64,000 nt of DNA, taken from assembly GCF_000749845.1 (NCBI RefSeq), contig NZ_JQHM01000012.1, positions 21,547-85,546 on the forward strand, given 5' to 3'. A program made the position numbers and the translations under genes. Shown here piece by piece: positions 1-10,191 of this stretch. How positions within the stretch are numbered: the first letter of the stretch is position 1; every line of letters starts with the position of its first letter. The DNA comes from Pectobacterium betavasculorum (lineage in GTDB: Bacteria; Pseudomonadota; Gammaproteobacteria; Enterobacterales; Enterobacteriaceae). Below the pieces are notes generated by a model. It saw only the letters and a list, made by a program, of their open reading frames with translations, ran no database searches and was not told the DNA's origin.

Positions 1-247
1 CGGAACCCGCCAACGCGCCGGTGATGATGTCGATCTGATCGGCAGGCGTGACGCGCAGGCCGTTTTTCTTCACGACTGGCAGCGCCAGCTTCTTCATCAG
101 CTCATCCACCAGACAGCCGCCGCCGTGCACAATCACCAGCGGACGCTGATGTTCCTGACGGTAAGCCACCAGCGCGGTGAACAGACGCTCCAGCGCTTCT
201 TCGCTATCCAGTAAAACGCCACCTAACTTGATAATTAACGGATTCAT
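1..247 (-). CDS. argB: Acetylglutamate kinase, N-terminal part (cut by window edge)
   Basis: Reading leftward from the ATG at 247 the protein begins [19 protein letters not shown] and continues with [13 protein letters not shown], the glycine-rich phosphate-binding segments of amino-acid kinases. ArgB phosphorylates N-acetylglutamate in arginine synthesis in the cytosol. About 82 codons are present; the rest lies outside the window. It follows argC on the same strand after 37 bases, as in the enterobacterial argCBH operon, so it should be transcribed from the argC promoter and repressed by ArgR. Confidence 0.95.
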   Translation of the reverse strand, partial: MNPLIIKLGGVLLDSEEALERLFTALVAYRQEHQRPLVIVHGGGCLVDELMKKLALPVVKKNGLRVTPADQIDIITGALAGS

Positions 248-284
248 TATGCTTCGTGCCTCGAAATGTCGGGACCAGTAGTCA

Positions 285-1289
285 TTAAATTAACGATTGG
301 GTTTCAGGGAAACCAAAACGAATGTTCATGCATTGCACAGCCTGTGCCGCCGCGCCTTTCAGTAGGTTATCTTCGGTTGCCACCACGATGAGGTGCTCAC
401 CGTCGACGGCGAAACCGATATCACAGAACGGCAGGCCAACAACGGATTTCAGCGCCGGAATGCCTTTATCATACAGGCGAACCAGCGGCTTATCGTGATA
501 AGCATTGTGATAGGCTTCAGCGACATCCTGCTGGGTTACGCCCGGTTGCAGGCGACAGGTGATGGTTTCCAGAATGCCACGGGCGAAGTTACCCAAATGC
601 GGCGTGAAGATCACCGGCGTACCGAGGTGCGTTGAAATTTCAGGCTCATGGCGGTGGTTGAAAATGCCGTACGGTTGCAGGCTGACTTCACAGAAGCTGC
701 TGGTCAGTGACGCTTTACGCCCCGCTCCACTCACGCCGCTCACGGCATTAATCACCGGCCACTGGGCTGGGTTCAGCAGTTGCGCATCCAGTAGCGGCTT
801 CAGCGCCAGCTGTGCAGCCGTTGGATAACAGCCCGGCACAGCAATCAGCTGTGCCTGTTTTACACTTTCAGCACGCCATTCCGCCAGCCCGTAAACCGCT
901 TTTGCCAGCCAGTCAGGGTGTTGATGTTCAAAACCATAGTAGCGACGATAAAATTCGGCATCCTGTACGCGGAACGCGCCGGACAAATCAAAAACGGTGC
1001 AGCCTGCCGCCAGAAAAACAGGTGCCAGATCGTGGCTGACTTTGTGGTCGGTCGCCAGAAAAACAACATCCACGCCTTTCGCCGCTTCTTCAGCATCGGT
1101 CAGCGGTTTTACCGGTACATCAATGATGCCTTTGAGCTGCGGATGTAAATCAGAAATCAATTTTCCTGCATCGACACTTTGCGCAGAAACCATCAAAGCG
1201 GTTATGTTCATCTGTGGGTGACGGTTCAGGTAGAGCGCAAGCTCAGCGCCGGTATAACCACTTGCACCAACAATCAGCGTATTCAGCAT
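285..1289 (-). CDS. argC: N-acetyl-gamma-glutamyl-phosphate reductase
   Basis: The 334-residue protein has the usual ArgC length. It reduces N-acetylglutamyl phosphate to the semialdehyde with NADPH, the third step of arginine synthesis. Visible marks are the N-terminal Rossmann motif [10 protein letters not shown] (residues 7-16) and the active-site loop [14 protein letters not shown], whose cysteine forms the acyl-enzyme. It is the first gene of the leftward argCB(H) operon and diverges from argE across about 200 bases that hold two ARG boxes, so repression by ArgR with arginine is expected for both directions. Confidence 0.97.
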   Translation of the reverse strand: MLNTLIVGASGYTGAELALYLNRHPQMNITALMVSAQSVDAGKLISDLHPQLKGIIDVPVKPLTDAEEAAKGVDVVFLATDHKVSHDLAPVFLAAGCTVFDLSGAFRVQDAEFYRRYYGFEHQHPDWLAKAVYGLAEWRAESVKQAQLIAVPGCYPTAAQLALKPLLDAQLLNPAQWPVINAVSGVSGAGRKASLTSSFCEVSLQPYGIFNHRHEPEISTHLGTPVIFTPHLGNFARGILETITCRLQPGVTQQDVAEAYHNAYHDKPLVRLYDKGIPALKSVVGLPFCDIGFAVDGEHLIVVATEDNLLKGAAAQAVQCMNIRFGFPETQSLI

Positions 1290-1427
1290 GGGATCCGTAT
1301 ACCTTCTTATTTATCTATGGAACAGGTAACAGGGCTCACCAGCGTCGGTACGCTGTTCACCCGCGAAACTCAGTGAAAGTGACGAATCGCCATCGCCGTA
1401 CCTTTGGGTTTCCTTTCGCCGAGCAAT

Positions 1428-1466
1428 ATTGTATTTTTATTCAAAATAAATGCATGAATATTGATA
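1428..1466. promoter_or_regulatory. Two tandem ARG boxes (ArgR operator) between argC and argE
   Basis: Against the 18-base ARG-box consensus WNTGAATWWWWATTCANW, the stretch 1428-1445 matches at 17 positions and 1449-1466 at about 15. The boxes are separated by 3 bases, the spacing expected for hexameric ArgR bound to paired boxes. They sit 26 bases before the argE start and about 140 bases before argC, so one operator can control both divergent genes. Confidence 0.8.
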
Positions 1467-1491
1467 CTATCCTAACCAGAGGCTGTCAACA

Positions 1492-2643
1492 GTGAAGATG
1501 AATTTACCCCCTTTTATTGAGCTATATCGGGCATTGATCGCCACACCGTCCATCAGTGCCACCGACAGCGCGCTCGATCAAAGTAATCATACCTTAATCA
1601 ACCTGCTGGCAGGCTGGTTCGGCGATCTCGGCTTCCACGTGGAAGTTCAACCTGTCCCCGGCACCCTCAATAAATTTAATATGCTGGCGCGGATTGGTGA
1701 AGGAAAAGGTGGTTTATTGCTGGCAGGGCACACCGACACCGTTCCGTTCGACGACGGCCGCTGGACGCGCGACCCCTTCACGCTAACCGAGCACGACAAC
1801 AAACTGTACGGTTTGGGCACCGCGGATATGAAAGGATTCTTTGCCTTTATTCTGGATGCCCTGCGTGATATCGATCCAACTAAGCTCACGAAACCACTCT
1901 ACGTGCTGGCGACGGCGGATGAAGAAACGACAATGGCTGGCGCCAAGTATTTCTCCGAATCCACACAGATTCGCCCGGACTGCGCCATTATCGGCGAACC
2001 GACCTCGCTGCAACCCGTTCGCGCCCACAAAGGGCATATGTCCAACGCGATCCGTATTCAGGGACAATCCGGCCATTCCAGCGATCCTTCGCGCGGCGTG
2101 AACGCAATTGAATTGATGCACGAGGCGATTTCCCACCTGCTAGTGCTGCGCAATACCTTACAAGAACGCTATCACAACCCGATTTTCCATATTCCTTACC
2201 CCACGATGAACCTCGGGCACATTCACGGCGGCGATGCAGCCAACCGTATCTGCGGCTGCTGTGAACTACATATGGATATTCGTCCGCTGCCGGGTATTAC
2301 GCTTAACGATCTGGACGGACTGCTGTCAGAAGCGCTTGCGCCAGTCAGCCAGCGCTGGCCGGGTCGGTTGACCATCAGCGAACTACACCCGCCGATTCCT
2401 GGCTATGAGTGCCCGTCCGACCATCGTCTGATATCAGTCGTGGAGAACCTGCTGGGAACAAAAACGGAAATTGTGAACTACTGTACCGAAGCACCGTTTA
2501 TTCAGACGCTGTGCCCAACGCTGGTCTTGGGGCCGGGATCGATCGAACAGGCACACCAGCCGGATGAATATATTGATACTGCGTTTATCAAACCGACGCG
2601 GGAACTGATTTCGCAGGTTATTCATCACTTCTGCCACCACTGA
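1492..2643 (+). CDS. argE: Acetylornithine deacetylase
   Basis: A 383-residue M20-family zinc hydrolase that deacetylates N-acetylornithine to ornithine. Metal and catalytic residues are visible as H80-x-D82 (HTDTVP), D112 (TADMKGF) and the E144-E145 pair (ADEETT). I take the GTG at 1492 as start because it gives a protein colinear with E. coli ArgE ([15 protein letters not shown]); the next ATG, two codons later, would be nearly equivalent. It diverges from argC across the ARG boxes. Downstream, GGCCTT at 2656-2661 and AAGGCC at 2677-2682 followed by ATTTT could form a weak terminator just before the next gene. In E. coli the next gene would be ppc; here a carbohydrate module intervenes. Confidence 0.97.
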   Translation: MKMNLPPFIELYRALIATPSISATDSALDQSNHTLINLLAGWFGDLGFHVEVQPVPGTLNKFNMLARIGEGKGGLLLAGHTDTVPFDDGRWTRDPFTLTEHDNKLYGLGTADMKGFFAFILDALRDIDPTKLTKPLYVLATADEETTMAGAKYFSESTQIRPDCAIIGEPTSLQPVRAHKGHMSNAIRIQGQSGHSSDPSRGVNAIELMHEAISHLLVLRNTLQERYHNPIFHIPYPTMNLGHIHGGDAANRICGCCELHMDIRPLPGITLNDLDGLLSEALAPVSQRWPGRLTISELHPPIPGYECPSDHRLISVVENLLGTKTEIVNYCTEAPFIQTLCPTLVLGPGSIEQAHQPDEYIDTAFIKPTRELISQVIHHFCHH

Positions 2644-2697
2644 TCCGATGAAAGCGGCCTTCTCAGCTACGCTGGCAAGGCCATTTTGAGACAGCTC

Positions 2698-3411
2698 ATG
2701 AAAAAGAAAGATTTCATCGCGCAGGATTTACTGAGCAAAATCTATCAGCACACCGATCCGCTGCCGGAAAAGCTGCCGCCGGAACGCCAGTTGGCGGAAG
2801 AATACGGTGTGTCGCGCTTTACTATTCGTCAGGCGCTGGAAAAGCTCGCCAGTATCGGTGCGATCCATATGGTGCAGGGATCGGGTAATTTCATTAATCA
2901 GGGCGTACGCAGCAACCCACTGGTTTATAACTCGATTACCGAAAAGAAATTTACTCAGATTTCCTCCCGCCTGCTTAGCCTACATAAACGCCTGCCGAAC
3001 CGAGAAGAGCAGCAGGTATTTGCTATCAGCAGCAATGCGTTCATCTGGGAATTCAGCCGCTTACGCTATGTCGATAACCGCAAGATGCAGATCGAGATAT
3101 CGAAAATGCCTGCCGCAGATTTCCCGGATATGAGTCAGAAGATTATTGAAGGCTCTATTCAGCAGTATGTGCTCAGCAAGGGCTATGCGATCTCACACTA
3201 CCTGACACATTATCAAGCGGTTAACGTCACTAAAGCACAGGCTGAGCTGTTGGGCTGCAAGAAAGGCACGGCGGCGATGCATATTCTTAATCGTGGAATT
3301 TTACAGGGCGGTCGCGTGTACGAATCGAGCGATATCATCGATATAGACTACACCTGCACCTACGTCATCCCCTTAAACCTCGACAACCTGGCCTTCCGCC
3401 AGTCACCGTAA
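2698..3411 (+). CDS. GntR-family transcriptional regulator with UTRA sensor domain
   Basis: The 237-residue protein (ATG at 2698; an upstream TTG at 2686 is possible) has a winged helix-turn-helix at about residues 8-70 (LAEEYGVSRFTIRQALEKL, then the wing VQGSGNFIN), followed by a UTRA/HutC-type effector domain ending in YESSDIIDIDYTCTYVIPL. Such proteins usually sense a sugar or sugar phosphate and repress adjacent catabolic genes. It is convergent with the dehydratase gene, with only 5 bases between stops, and the PTS gene lies beyond, so it is the likely local repressor of both. The effector is unknown. Confidence 0.85.
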   Translation: MKKKDFIAQDLLSKIYQHTDPLPEKLPPERQLAEEYGVSRFTIRQALEKLASIGAIHMVQGSGNFINQGVRSNPLVYNSITEKKFTQISSRLLSLHKRLPNREEQQVFAISSNAFIWEFSRLRYVDNRKMQIEISKMPAADFPDMSQKIIEGSIQQYVLSKGYAISHYLTHYQAVNVTKAQAELLGCKKGTAAMHILNRGILQGGRVYESSDIIDIDYTCTYVIPLNLDNLAFRQSP

Positions 3412-3416
3412 GCGGC

Positions 3417-4616
3417 TCAAGGCGTATGCATCGTGCCATCTGGCAGGCGACTCTGCGTCCACTCGTGCGGACGATACACCACAGGGAACTTCCGCGCCGC
3501 GTCCAGATCGATACCAACGCCAATACCAGGACGCTCAATCGGGTACAGATAGCCGCTCTCCGGTTCCACCGCCTGCGGGAAGACCTTGCGGGTATTTTCC
3601 GGGTAAGCGACAAATTCCTGAATCGCGGCGTTGTGCAGGTGGATATTGAGGTGAATATTGACTGCCGCACCGATGGGCGTCATATCCGGTGGACAGTGCC
3701 ACGCTAACCGAACGCCAAAGCTCTGGCAGAATGCGCCCAGTTTCAGCGCTGGCGTAATCCCGCCAATCTGTGAGACATGGCAACGAATGAAATCAACCTG
3801 ACGGTTTATCACCAAGTTTTGCCACTCGGCGGGGTTATTAAACAGCTCTCCCGTAGCCAGCGGCACCGCGCTCTGGCTGCGGATCTGCGCCAGCCACTCG
3901 TTTTGCGCAGGCGGCAAAATATCTTCGATAAAATAGGGACGATACACTTCTACTGCTTTGGCGAACTGCACGGCCTGATTCGGGAAAAGACGTTCATGGA
4001 CATCATGCAGGATGTGAAAACGATCGCCATATTTATCGCGTAAGGCACGGAACATGGCGAGCGTGTTAGCCATGTACTGATCCTGATCGTAATAGGCTCC
4101 CTCCGTTGGCTGCCGCGTGCTATGCAACGCATCGGGATTACCGCCATAGAACCCTAACTGGCAGCGGATATGGCGATAGCCCTGCGCATAAAGCCGTTCG
4201 ACTTCCTGATACAGTCCATCCAGCGTATCGCTGGCAGCATGGCTGTATGCGGCAATCGCATCGCGAGATTTCCCACCAAACAGGTGATAGAGCGGCATAT
4301 CCGCCAGCTTACCCTTGATGTCCCACAGCGCCATATCGACACCCGCGACCGCATTGTTGATAACCGGCCCGTTACGCCAATAAGCGTTGACCATCATCAT
4401 GTGCCACAAATCTTCGATATGGTTAGCATCTCTTCCCAATAGCAGCGGTTTGAGGTACTCGTCCACCATCGCCTTTACGGCTAGCGGACGCTGCTGGAAA
4501 GTCGCACACCCATAACCTGTAACGTTTTTATTCGTATGCACCACCACCGTCACCAAATTATGGCGGTCAGGACGGGTAACAAGACATTCAATGTCAGTAA
4601 TGATTGTTGGCAACAC
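3417..4616 (-). CDS. Enolase-superfamily dehydratase, D-mannonate dehydratase (RspA/ManD) subgroup
   Basis: This resembles the ManD/RspA subgroup, which dehydrates sugar acids such as mannonate or gluconate to 2-keto-3-deoxy acids; several members have weak activity or none known, so the substrate is not assigned. Subgroup marks are HDVHERLFP (Asp and His ligand/base region), the EDILPP strand and GELFNN, giving the Mg-binding Asp/Glu/Glu set, and a late [14 protein letters not shown] segment. I choose the GTG at 4616 because GGAGG at 4625-4629 precedes it by 8 bases and the resulting 399 residues match the family; the open frame reaches further up, to 4667, without a ribosome site. It is divergent from the PTS gene and convergent with gntR. 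Confidence 0.85.
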   Translation of the reverse strand: MLPTIITDIECLVTRPDRHNLVTVVVHTNKNVTGYGCATFQQRPLAVKAMVDEYLKPLLLGRDANHIEDLWHMMMVNAYWRNGPVINNAVAGVDMALWDIKGKLADMPLYHLFGGKSRDAIAAYSHAASDTLDGLYQEVERLYAQGYRHIRCQLGFYGGNPDALHSTRQPTEGAYYDQDQYMANTLAMFRALRDKYGDRFHILHDVHERLFPNQAVQFAKAVEVYRPYFIEDILPPAQNEWLAQIRSQSAVPLATGELFNNPAEWQNLVINRQVDFIRCHVSQIGGITPALKLGAFCQSFGVRLAWHCPPDMTPIGAAVNIHLNIHLHNAAIQEFVAYPENTRKVFPQAVEPESGYLYPIERPGIGVGIDLDAARKFPVVYRPHEWTQSRLPDGTMHTP

Positions 4617-4937
4617 AAAAATATCCTCCGGTGCGTTTACCGGAATAGTCACGCCCGGTAAAAACACAGTCTAAAATCAGTTTCTTTTTTTGTTTTCTAC
4701 TTATTTTTTCTTTTATTGTAAACCTATTCTTTAAAAGAATTATTTTGGTTTGAAAAACCCGCCAAATTAATTAAAAAACCAGACCAATTATAAGTTATCG
4801 GTAACAAAGACCCCTTAAAGACTTAATCATGTGATGGGCTTCATGTTTTATTGGTTTGTTTTTTTATTTTTAGTTTCTTATTATCAGCGGGAATGATTTA
4901 ACCAAAAATAACATAGTGCTATGCAGGGGTTTATTCC
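4617..4937. promoter_or_regulatory. AT-rich divergent promoter region with three TTGGTYTG half-sites
   Basis: This 321-base region between the divergent dehydratase and PTS genes is much more AT-rich than its flanks and has no credible gene. TTGGTTTG occurs at 4745-4752 and 4851-4858, and its near inverse (CAGACCAA, reading TTGGTCTG on the other strand) at 4780-4787. These could be operator half-sites for the neighbouring GntR regulator. A CRP-like sequence, TGTGA-N6-TCATG at 4830-4845, matches only one arm well. All regulatory assignments are inference from repetition. Confidence 0.4.
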
Positions 4938-6311
4938 ATGGGAAAAAATGACGTTATTCAGTCAATCATTAAACTGGTTGGCGGAAACGAGAATATAAAT
5001 AAAGCCTGGCACTGTATGACACGGCTTCGATTTGATTTAGTTGATGAAAGTAAAGTACAAACCGACGCAATCAAAAACTTGCCTGGGATATTAGGTGCAC
5101 AACACCAAAGTGAACAATTTCAGATTATTATCGGGCCGCAGGTCAATGAGTATTATGAACTGTTGAACGCGCAGCTTTCTCCTACCGCCACGGCACAGCC
5201 AGACGCGCCGAAGCAGAAAAAAGGGCTGATCTCGCTGTTCATGGATACGGTTTCTGGCGTATTTGGTCCCATCGTGCCTGCTATCGCGGGCGCGGGGATG
5301 ATCAAAGGGCTGCTGGCAGGGCTGATCGCCTTGAAAGTAGTCTCTGCCAAAACCGATACCGTTATCGTCATCGATCTGATCGCCAGCGGCGTGTTCTATT
5401 TCCTGCCGTTCTTCCTCGCCATCTCAGCAGCCAGAATATTTAAAACGAACGAATATCTGGCAGCGGCTGTCGCTGCTTGCCTGATGTACCCGTCGCTAAT
5501 GGAAGCGGCGAAGGCACTAGCCAGCAATAGCCCTAATGCGGTCAGCGCCTTTTACTTCATCGGTGTGCTCCCCATTCCGGTGTTCAACTACGCCGCCAGC
5601 GTCATCCCGGTGATTTTCTCCGTGCTGGCACTGAGCTACATCCATCGTTGGGTCGACCGCATCATGCCTTCGGTGCTGAAAACCGTGTTTACCCCGACAC
5701 TGACGCTGTTTATTGCCGCGCTGGTGTCCCTCACGGTTATCGGGCCATTCGGGATCTATCTCGGCAAACTGCTGGCACTGTTTATTCAGAGCCTGTTCGA
5801 TGTGTCGTCTATCTTTGCTGGTTTTGTGGTCGGTGCGATTCGACCTGTCGCTATCCTGACTGGGATGCACCACGCGATGACGCCCATTGCACTGCAAAAC
5901 TTCAGCAATCAGGGTTTTGATATGCTGATGCCAATGATGTGTATGGCTAACATGGCGATTGCGGGTTCCACGTTTGCCATCTACTTCCATGCCAAAACCC
6001 GTCAGGACAAATCTGTCGTGCTGTCTGCTGGGGTTTCCGCGCTGCTCGGTATTACCGAACCTGCACTCTTCGGCGTACTGACCAAGTATAAAAAAGCGTT
6101 TATCTCCGCAACTATTGCCAGCTCTATCGCCTCGGCGTTTATCGCGTACTTCGGTGTCCGGCTGTATGGCTACATCTTGTCGAGTATTTTCAGCCTGCCA
6201 GCCTATATCGGCCCGTACTTTAGCTATGCCGTCTCCGGCATGGCCATCGCCATCGTGCTTTCTTTCACGCTGACTTATATTCTGGTCGTCAGAGCGTCCA
6301 AACAGGCGTAA
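4938..6311 (+). CDS. PTS sugar permease, EIIBC (glucoside/sucrose type)
   Basis: A 457-residue membrane protein that imports and phosphorylates a sugar at the expense of phosphoenolpyruvate. The N-terminal EIIB domain (about residues 1-85) carries the phosphorylated cysteine C26 in the context HCMTRLRFDL. The EIIC domain (about 105-450) has roughly ten membrane segments and the conserved GITEPALFG loop. There is no EIIA domain, so phosphate must come from a separate EIIA, typically the glucose-specific Crr protein. It begins with ATG at 4938. Lying beside a sugar-acid dehydratase and a GntR regulator, it probably brings in a glycoside or sugar feeding that pathway. No phospho-glycosidase is visible in the window. 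Confidence 0.88.
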   Translation: MGKNDVIQSIIKLVGGNENINKAWHCMTRLRFDLVDESKVQTDAIKNLPGILGAQHQSEQFQIIIGPQVNEYYELLNAQLSPTATAQPDAPKQKKGLISLFMDTVSGVFGPIVPAIAGAGMIKGLLAGLIALKVVSAKTDTVIVIDLIASGVFYFLPFFLAISAARIFKTNEYLAAAVAACLMYPSLMEAAKALASNSPNAVSAFYFIGVLPIPVFNYAASVIPVIFSVLALSYIHRWVDRIMPSVLKTVFTPTLTLFIAALVSLTVIGPFGIYLGKLLALFIQSLFDVSSIFAGFVVGAIRPVAILTGMHHAMTPIALQNFSNQGFDMLMPMMCMANMAIAGSTFAIYFHAKTRQDKSVVLSAGVSALLGITEPALFGVLTKYKKAFISATIASSIASAFIAYFGVRLYGYILSSIFSLPAYIGPYFSYAVSGMAIAIVLSFTLTYILVVRASKQA

Positions 6312-6319
6312 CCGCACTC

Positions 6320-6339
6320 GCGGGGCCTTTGTGCCCCGC
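6320..6339 (+). terminator. Hairpin after the PTS gene
   Basis: GCGGGGC at 6320-6326 pairs with GCCCCGC at 6333-6339 across a 6-base loop, 9 bases after the PTS stop codon. The tail is not T-rich, so it may act as a weak terminator or as a 3' stabilising hairpin. The remaining bases up to the ppc start at 6554 show nothing else I can name. Confidence 0.5.
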
Positions 6340-6553
6340 TATCCCTCTCCTCTAATTAGCAGTCCTAATATCCGCGCCCCTGTAATTAAATTTCACAAAT
6401 TGCCAAACCCTCACCAATGCAAGTACAAAGAATAAGGAGAAGAAAGAATCGTCAATTGACGAACTCGCCTTATCGTGGCTAGATGGATGCAGTGCGTCAA
6501 AACATGTCAAGTGAAATAAACTTACAAAAATGGTAGGGATGGTCAGGGTAACT

Positions 6554-9193
6554 ATGAACGAACAATATTCCGCAATGCGCAGTAACGTCAGTATGCTCGG
6601 CACACTACTCGGCGATACCATCAAGGAAGCACTGGGTGAAAACATCCTTGATAAAGTCGAAACAATCCGCAAGTTGTCAAAGTCATCCCGTGCAGGTAAT
6701 GAAAAACATCGTCAGGAGTTGCTGACCACACTGCAAAACCTGTCTAACGATGAACTGTTGCCCGTTGCCCGCGCATTCAGCCAGTTCCTTAACCTGACCA
6801 ATACCGCTGAGCAATATCATACGATTTCACCACATGGTGAAGCAGCGAGTAATCCGGCACAGCTTTCCAACGCTTTTGAGCGCCTGAAAGAAAGTAAAAA
6901 TCTGAGCGCACGAGATATCCGTGACGCTGTGGAGTCACTGTCGATTGAGCTGGTGCTGACTGCCCACCCCACCGAGATCACCCGTCGGACGCTGATCCAC
7001 AAACTGGTAGAAGTGAATACCTGCCTCAAACAGCTCGATCACAACGATCTGGCTGATTATGAACGCAATCAGGTCATGCGCCGTCTGCGCCAGTTGATCG
7101 CACAGTCCTGGCATACCGATGAGATCCGCAAAATTCGCCCTACCCCGGTAGATGAAGCCAAATGGGGCTTTGCCGTAGTGGAAAATAGCCTGTGGGAAGG
7201 CGTACCCGCATTTTTACGTGAACTGGATGAACAGCTGGAACAGGCTTTCGGTTACCGTCTTCCCGTTGACGCCGTACCTGTACGCTTTACCTCATGGATG
7301 GGCGGCGACCGCGACGGTAACCCAAATGTCACGGCAGAAGTCACTCGCCATGTGCTGTTACTCAGCCGCTGGAAAGCCGCCGATCTGTTCCTGCGTGATA
7401 TTCAGGTGCTGGTTTCCGAGCTGTCGATGTCCGAATGTACGCCGGATCTGCTGGAGCGCGCCGGTGGCAGTGAGGTGCAGGAACCGTACCGCGCCATCAT
7501 GAAGTCACTGCGTTCGCAGTTGAGCAGCACGCTGAGCTATCTGGAAGCACGTCTGACAGGTGAAGAACGTCTGCCACCTAAAGACTTGCTGATTACCAAT
7601 GAGCAACTGTGGGAACCGCTCCACGCCTGCTACCAATCTCTGAAAACCTGCGGCATGGGCATCATTGCCGACGGTCGCCTGCTGGATACGCTGCGTCGCG
7701 TACGCTGCTTCGGTGTGCCATTGGTGCGCATCGACGTTCGTCAGGAAAGCACACGCCACACCGACGCACTGGCTGAAATTACCCGCTATCTGGGTCTGGG
7801 CGATTATGAAAGCTGGTCAGAATCCGATAAGCAGGCCTTCCTGATCCGTGAACTCAGTTCCAAACGCCCGCTGCTGCCGCGCTACTGGGAACCGAGTGCG
7901 GATACCAAAGAAGTGCTGGATACCTGCCGGGTGATCGCGAAAGCCCCACAGGGTTCTATTGCCGCTTACGTTATTTCAATGGCGCGCACGCCTTCTGACG
8001 TGCTAGCCGTTCAACTGCTGCTCAAAGAGGCGGGCTGCCCGTTTGCCCTACCCGTCGCGCCGCTGTTTGAAACGTTGGACGACCTGAACAACGCCGATGA
8101 TGTCATGACGCAATTGCTAAGCATCGACTGGTATCGCGGCTTTATTCAAGGCAAGCAGATGGTCATGATTGGCTATTCCGACTCGGCGAAAGACGCGGGC
8201 GTGATGGCTGCATCCTGGGCGCAATACCGTGCACAGGACGCGCTGATCAAAACCTGTGAGAAAGCGGGCATCGCACTGACACTGTTCCACGGACGCGGCG
8301 GTTCCATCGGTCGCGGTGGCGCACCGGCTCATGCTGCACTGTTATCACAACCGCCGGGTAGCCTGAAAGGAGGCCTGCGCGTGACGGAACAAGGCGAGAT
8401 GATCCGCTTTAAGTACGGCCTGCCGGAAGTCACCATCAGCAGCCTGGCGCTGTATACCGGTGCAATTCTGGAAGCAAACCTGCTGCCGCCGCCGGAACCA
8501 AAACAGGAATGGCACGAGGTGATGGATGAGCTGTCCCGCGTGTCCTGCGATATGTACCGTGGCTACGTGCGTGAGAACCCAGATTTCGTCCCTTACTTCC
8601 GCGCCGCTACACCGGAGCTGGAGCTGGGTAAACTGCCGTTGGGGTCACGTCCGGCCAAGCGTCGTCCGAACGGTGGCGTGGAAAGCCTGCGCGCTATCCC
8701 GTGGATTTTCGCCTGGACGCAGAACCGCCTGATGCTGCCAGCATGGCTGGGCGCAGGTGCCGCGTTGCAAAAAGTCGTGGATGACGGTAAGCAAGAACAG
8801 CTGGAAGCCATGTGTCGCGACTGGCCGTTCTTCTCAACGCGTATCGGCATGCTGGAGATGGTGTTCGCCAAAGCCGATCTGTGGCTGGCGGAGTATTACG
8901 ATCAGCGTCTGGTAGAAGAGAAGCTGTGGCCGTTAGGGAAACAGCTGCGCGAGCAGCTGGCCGCCGATATCAATGTCGTGCTGGCGATCTCCAACGACGA
9001 TCACCTAATGGCGGATCTGCCGTGGATCGCTGAGTCGATCGCACTGCGTAACGTCTACACCGATCCTCTGAATGTGTTGCAAGCCGAGTTGCTGCATCGT
9101 TCACGTCAGCAGGAAAAACCAGATGCCGATCTGGAGCTGGCGCTGATGGTGACGATCGCCGGTGTCGCAGCGGGTATGCGTAATACGGGTTAA
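6554..9193 (+). CDS. ppc: Phosphoenolpyruvate carboxylase
   Basis: The 879-residue enzyme carboxylates phosphoenolpyruvate to oxaloacetate, refilling the citric-acid cycle during growth on sugars. The catalytic histidine segment [12 protein letters not shown], the [13 protein letters not shown] loop and the [12 protein letters not shown] arginine loop are all present. The frame is open upstream, but the ATG at 6554 gives [16 protein letters not shown], colinear with E. coli Ppc, and the length is within a few residues of the E. coli enzyme. It is followed by a strong bidirectional hairpin. Confidence 0.98.
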   Translation: MNEQYSAMRSNVSMLGTLLGDTIKEALGENILDKVETIRKLSKSSRAGNEKHRQELLTTLQNLSNDELLPVARAFSQFLNLTNTAEQYHTISPHGEAASNPAQLSNAFERLKESKNLSARDIRDAVESLSIELVLTAHPTEITRRTLIHKLVEVNTCLKQLDHNDLADYERNQVMRRLRQLIAQSWHTDEIRKIRPTPVDEAKWGFAVVENSLWEGVPAFLRELDEQLEQAFGYRLPVDAVPVRFTSWMGGDRDGNPNVTAEVTRHVLLLSRWKAADLFLRDIQVLVSELSMSECTPDLLERAGGSEVQEPYRAIMKSLRSQLSSTLSYLEARLTGEERLPPKDLLITNEQLWEPLHACYQSLKTCGMGIIADGRLLDTLRRVRCFGVPLVRIDVRQESTRHTDALAEITRYLGLGDYESWSESDKQAFLIRELSSKRPLLPRYWEPSADTKEVLDTCRVIAKAPQGSIAAYVISMARTPSDVLAVQLLLKEAGCPFALPVAPLFETLDDLNNADDVMTQLLSIDWYRGFIQGKQMVMIGYSDSAKDAGVMAASWAQYRAQDALIKTCEKAGIALTLFHGRGGSIGRGGAPAHAALLSQPPGSLKGGLRVTEQGEMIRFKYGLPEVTISSLALYTGAILEANLLPPPEPKQEWHEVMDELSRVSCDMYRGYVRENPDFVPYFRAATPELELGKLPLGSRPAKRRPNGGVESLRAIPWIFAWTQNRLMLPAWLGAGAALQKVVDDGKQEQLEAMCRDWPFFSTRIGMLEMVFAKADLWLAEYYDQRLVEEKLWPLGKQLREQLAADINVVLAISNDDHLMADLPWIAESIALRNVYTDPLNVLQAELLHRSRQQEKPDADLELALMVTIAGVAAGMRNTG

Positions 9194-9226
9194 TCACCCA
9201 AGCAGTATAGTTACACAGCAAACAAA

Positions 9227-9246
9227 GGCCGGTCAGTTGACCGGCC
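9227..9246. terminator. Bidirectional terminator between ppc and the phosphatase gene
   Basis: GGCCGGTCA at 9227-9235 and TGACCGGCC at 9238-9246 form a 9-base perfect inverted repeat between two converging genes. An A-rich left flank gives a T-rich tail when read leftward, so it is best suited to stop transcription of the leftward gene, and may also serve ppc. Confidence 0.75.
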
Positions 9247-9259
9247 TAAAACAAAAGCC

Positions 9260-10042
9260 TTACGCCAGATATTTATCCTGCAAATAATTCCTCGCACGAT
9301 TATCCAGACCGTATTCCACTTCAAGCCAGCTATCGATTGAGCCGTGTCGTTCATAGATCGCCTGCAACGCCGTCACGATGAACTCTTCCTGCACCGACAA
9401 CACATAAGAGAACTGTCCCAGCGCTTTCTCATTCAGCGTTGCCGACAGATGTGTCAGTAGCTGTTGGCGGAATGGCGTCAGCGTCGTCTCGGTGAGCAGG
9501 TAATCTTCCATCACCGTCTGCTCATCTGCCCCCAGCGCAAACATCACCAGCGCCGAACCGATACCCGTACGATCTTTACCGACGGCGCAGTGCTGTACTA
9601 GCCCACCCTCATCCGGTCGTAATAACAGCGACACCAGCTGTTTATAGGCAGAATTATTGAAAGGCAGACGGCGGTAAAGCTCCAACATGAATGCGCGGGA
9701 ATCAAAGGCTGCCAACACATCGGATCCCAATGAATCCAGATTAGCCGTCACTTCATGGCGCAATGGGTTGGCTGGGTAAGCGTGGTAATTAGCCCCCGTC
9801 CACAAGATGTCGGGCTTCTGCGCAATTTCATCGGCATCCCGATAATCCACCACGTGAGAAATCGGCACGCCAGCAAGGTGTTCGCAGTCAGCCTGACTCA
9901 GCAGATCCAGCGAGCCGGAGCGAAAAAGTTTACCGTGTCGGATAAGCCGCCCATCAGCAGCGCGGTTACCGCCTAAATCGCGGAAATTGATTCCGCCGTC
10001 CAGCGGTAATAAAGAGGGATGAAGCAACGTTGGTTCGGTCAT
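9260..10042 (-). CDS. IphP-type protein tyrosine/serine phosphatase
   Basis: The 260-residue protein belongs to the cysteine-dependent phosphatase superfamily, IphP-like group. The P-loop HCAVGKDRTG carries the C-X5-R signature with the added lysine/aspartate (GKDR) typical of IphP and some phosphoinositide phosphatases. N-terminal GGINFRDLGG and LFRSGSLD blocks are also characteristic. I start at the ATG at 10042, which is preceded by AAGGAG (complement of 10047-10052); an open frame extends 12 codons further without a better site. Substrates may be phosphoproteins or phosphoinositides and cannot be read from sequence. It is transcribed leftward, ahead of the shared terminator with ppc. Confidence 0.85.
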   Translation of the reverse strand: MTEPTLLHPSLLPLDGGINFRDLGGNRAADGRLIRHGKLFRSGSLDLLSQADCEHLAGVPISHVVDYRDADEIAQKPDILWTGANYHAYPANPLRHEVTANLDSLGSDVLAAFDSRAFMLELYRRLPFNNSAYKQLVSLLLRPDEGGLVQHCAVGKDRTGIGSALVMFALGADEQTVMEDYLLTETTLTPFRQQLLTHLSATLNEKALGQFSYVLSVQEEFIVTALQAIYERHGSIDSWLEVEYGLDNRARNYLQDKYLA

Positions 10043-10143
10043 ACATCTCCTTGCGAGGTTGAAAGGCGAGCAAGGCAACCGTATTACACGCGCTAAGCAC
10101 GGTGCAGGTTAACCCGATGAACCTGAAGAGGCTATCAGGATAC

Positions 10144-10169
10144 GGGCTGGCATCGACGATAGCCAGCCC
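10144..10169 (-). terminator. 8-base stem hairpin after udp
   Basis: GGGCTGGC at 10144-10151 and GCCAGCCC at 10162-10169 form a perfect stem with a 10-base loop, 22 bases beyond the udp stop. It has no T-tract on either side, so it may be a 3' stabilising hairpin or weak terminator rather than a full intrinsic terminator. Confidence 0.4.
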
Positions 10170-10191
10170 CAAATACCATCAGTTTTTGTGC

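Noticed and set aside
4829..4846. CRP site in the PTS promoter region
   Set aside because: Only the TGTGA arm is good; the second arm TCATG is poor, so it is mentioned only as weak evidence and not called separately.
5517..6317. Long leftward open frame (266 codons) opposite the PTS gene
   Set aside because: Rich in Arg, His, Asp and Gln without recognisable domains, fully antisense to a clearly real membrane protein; a composition artefact.
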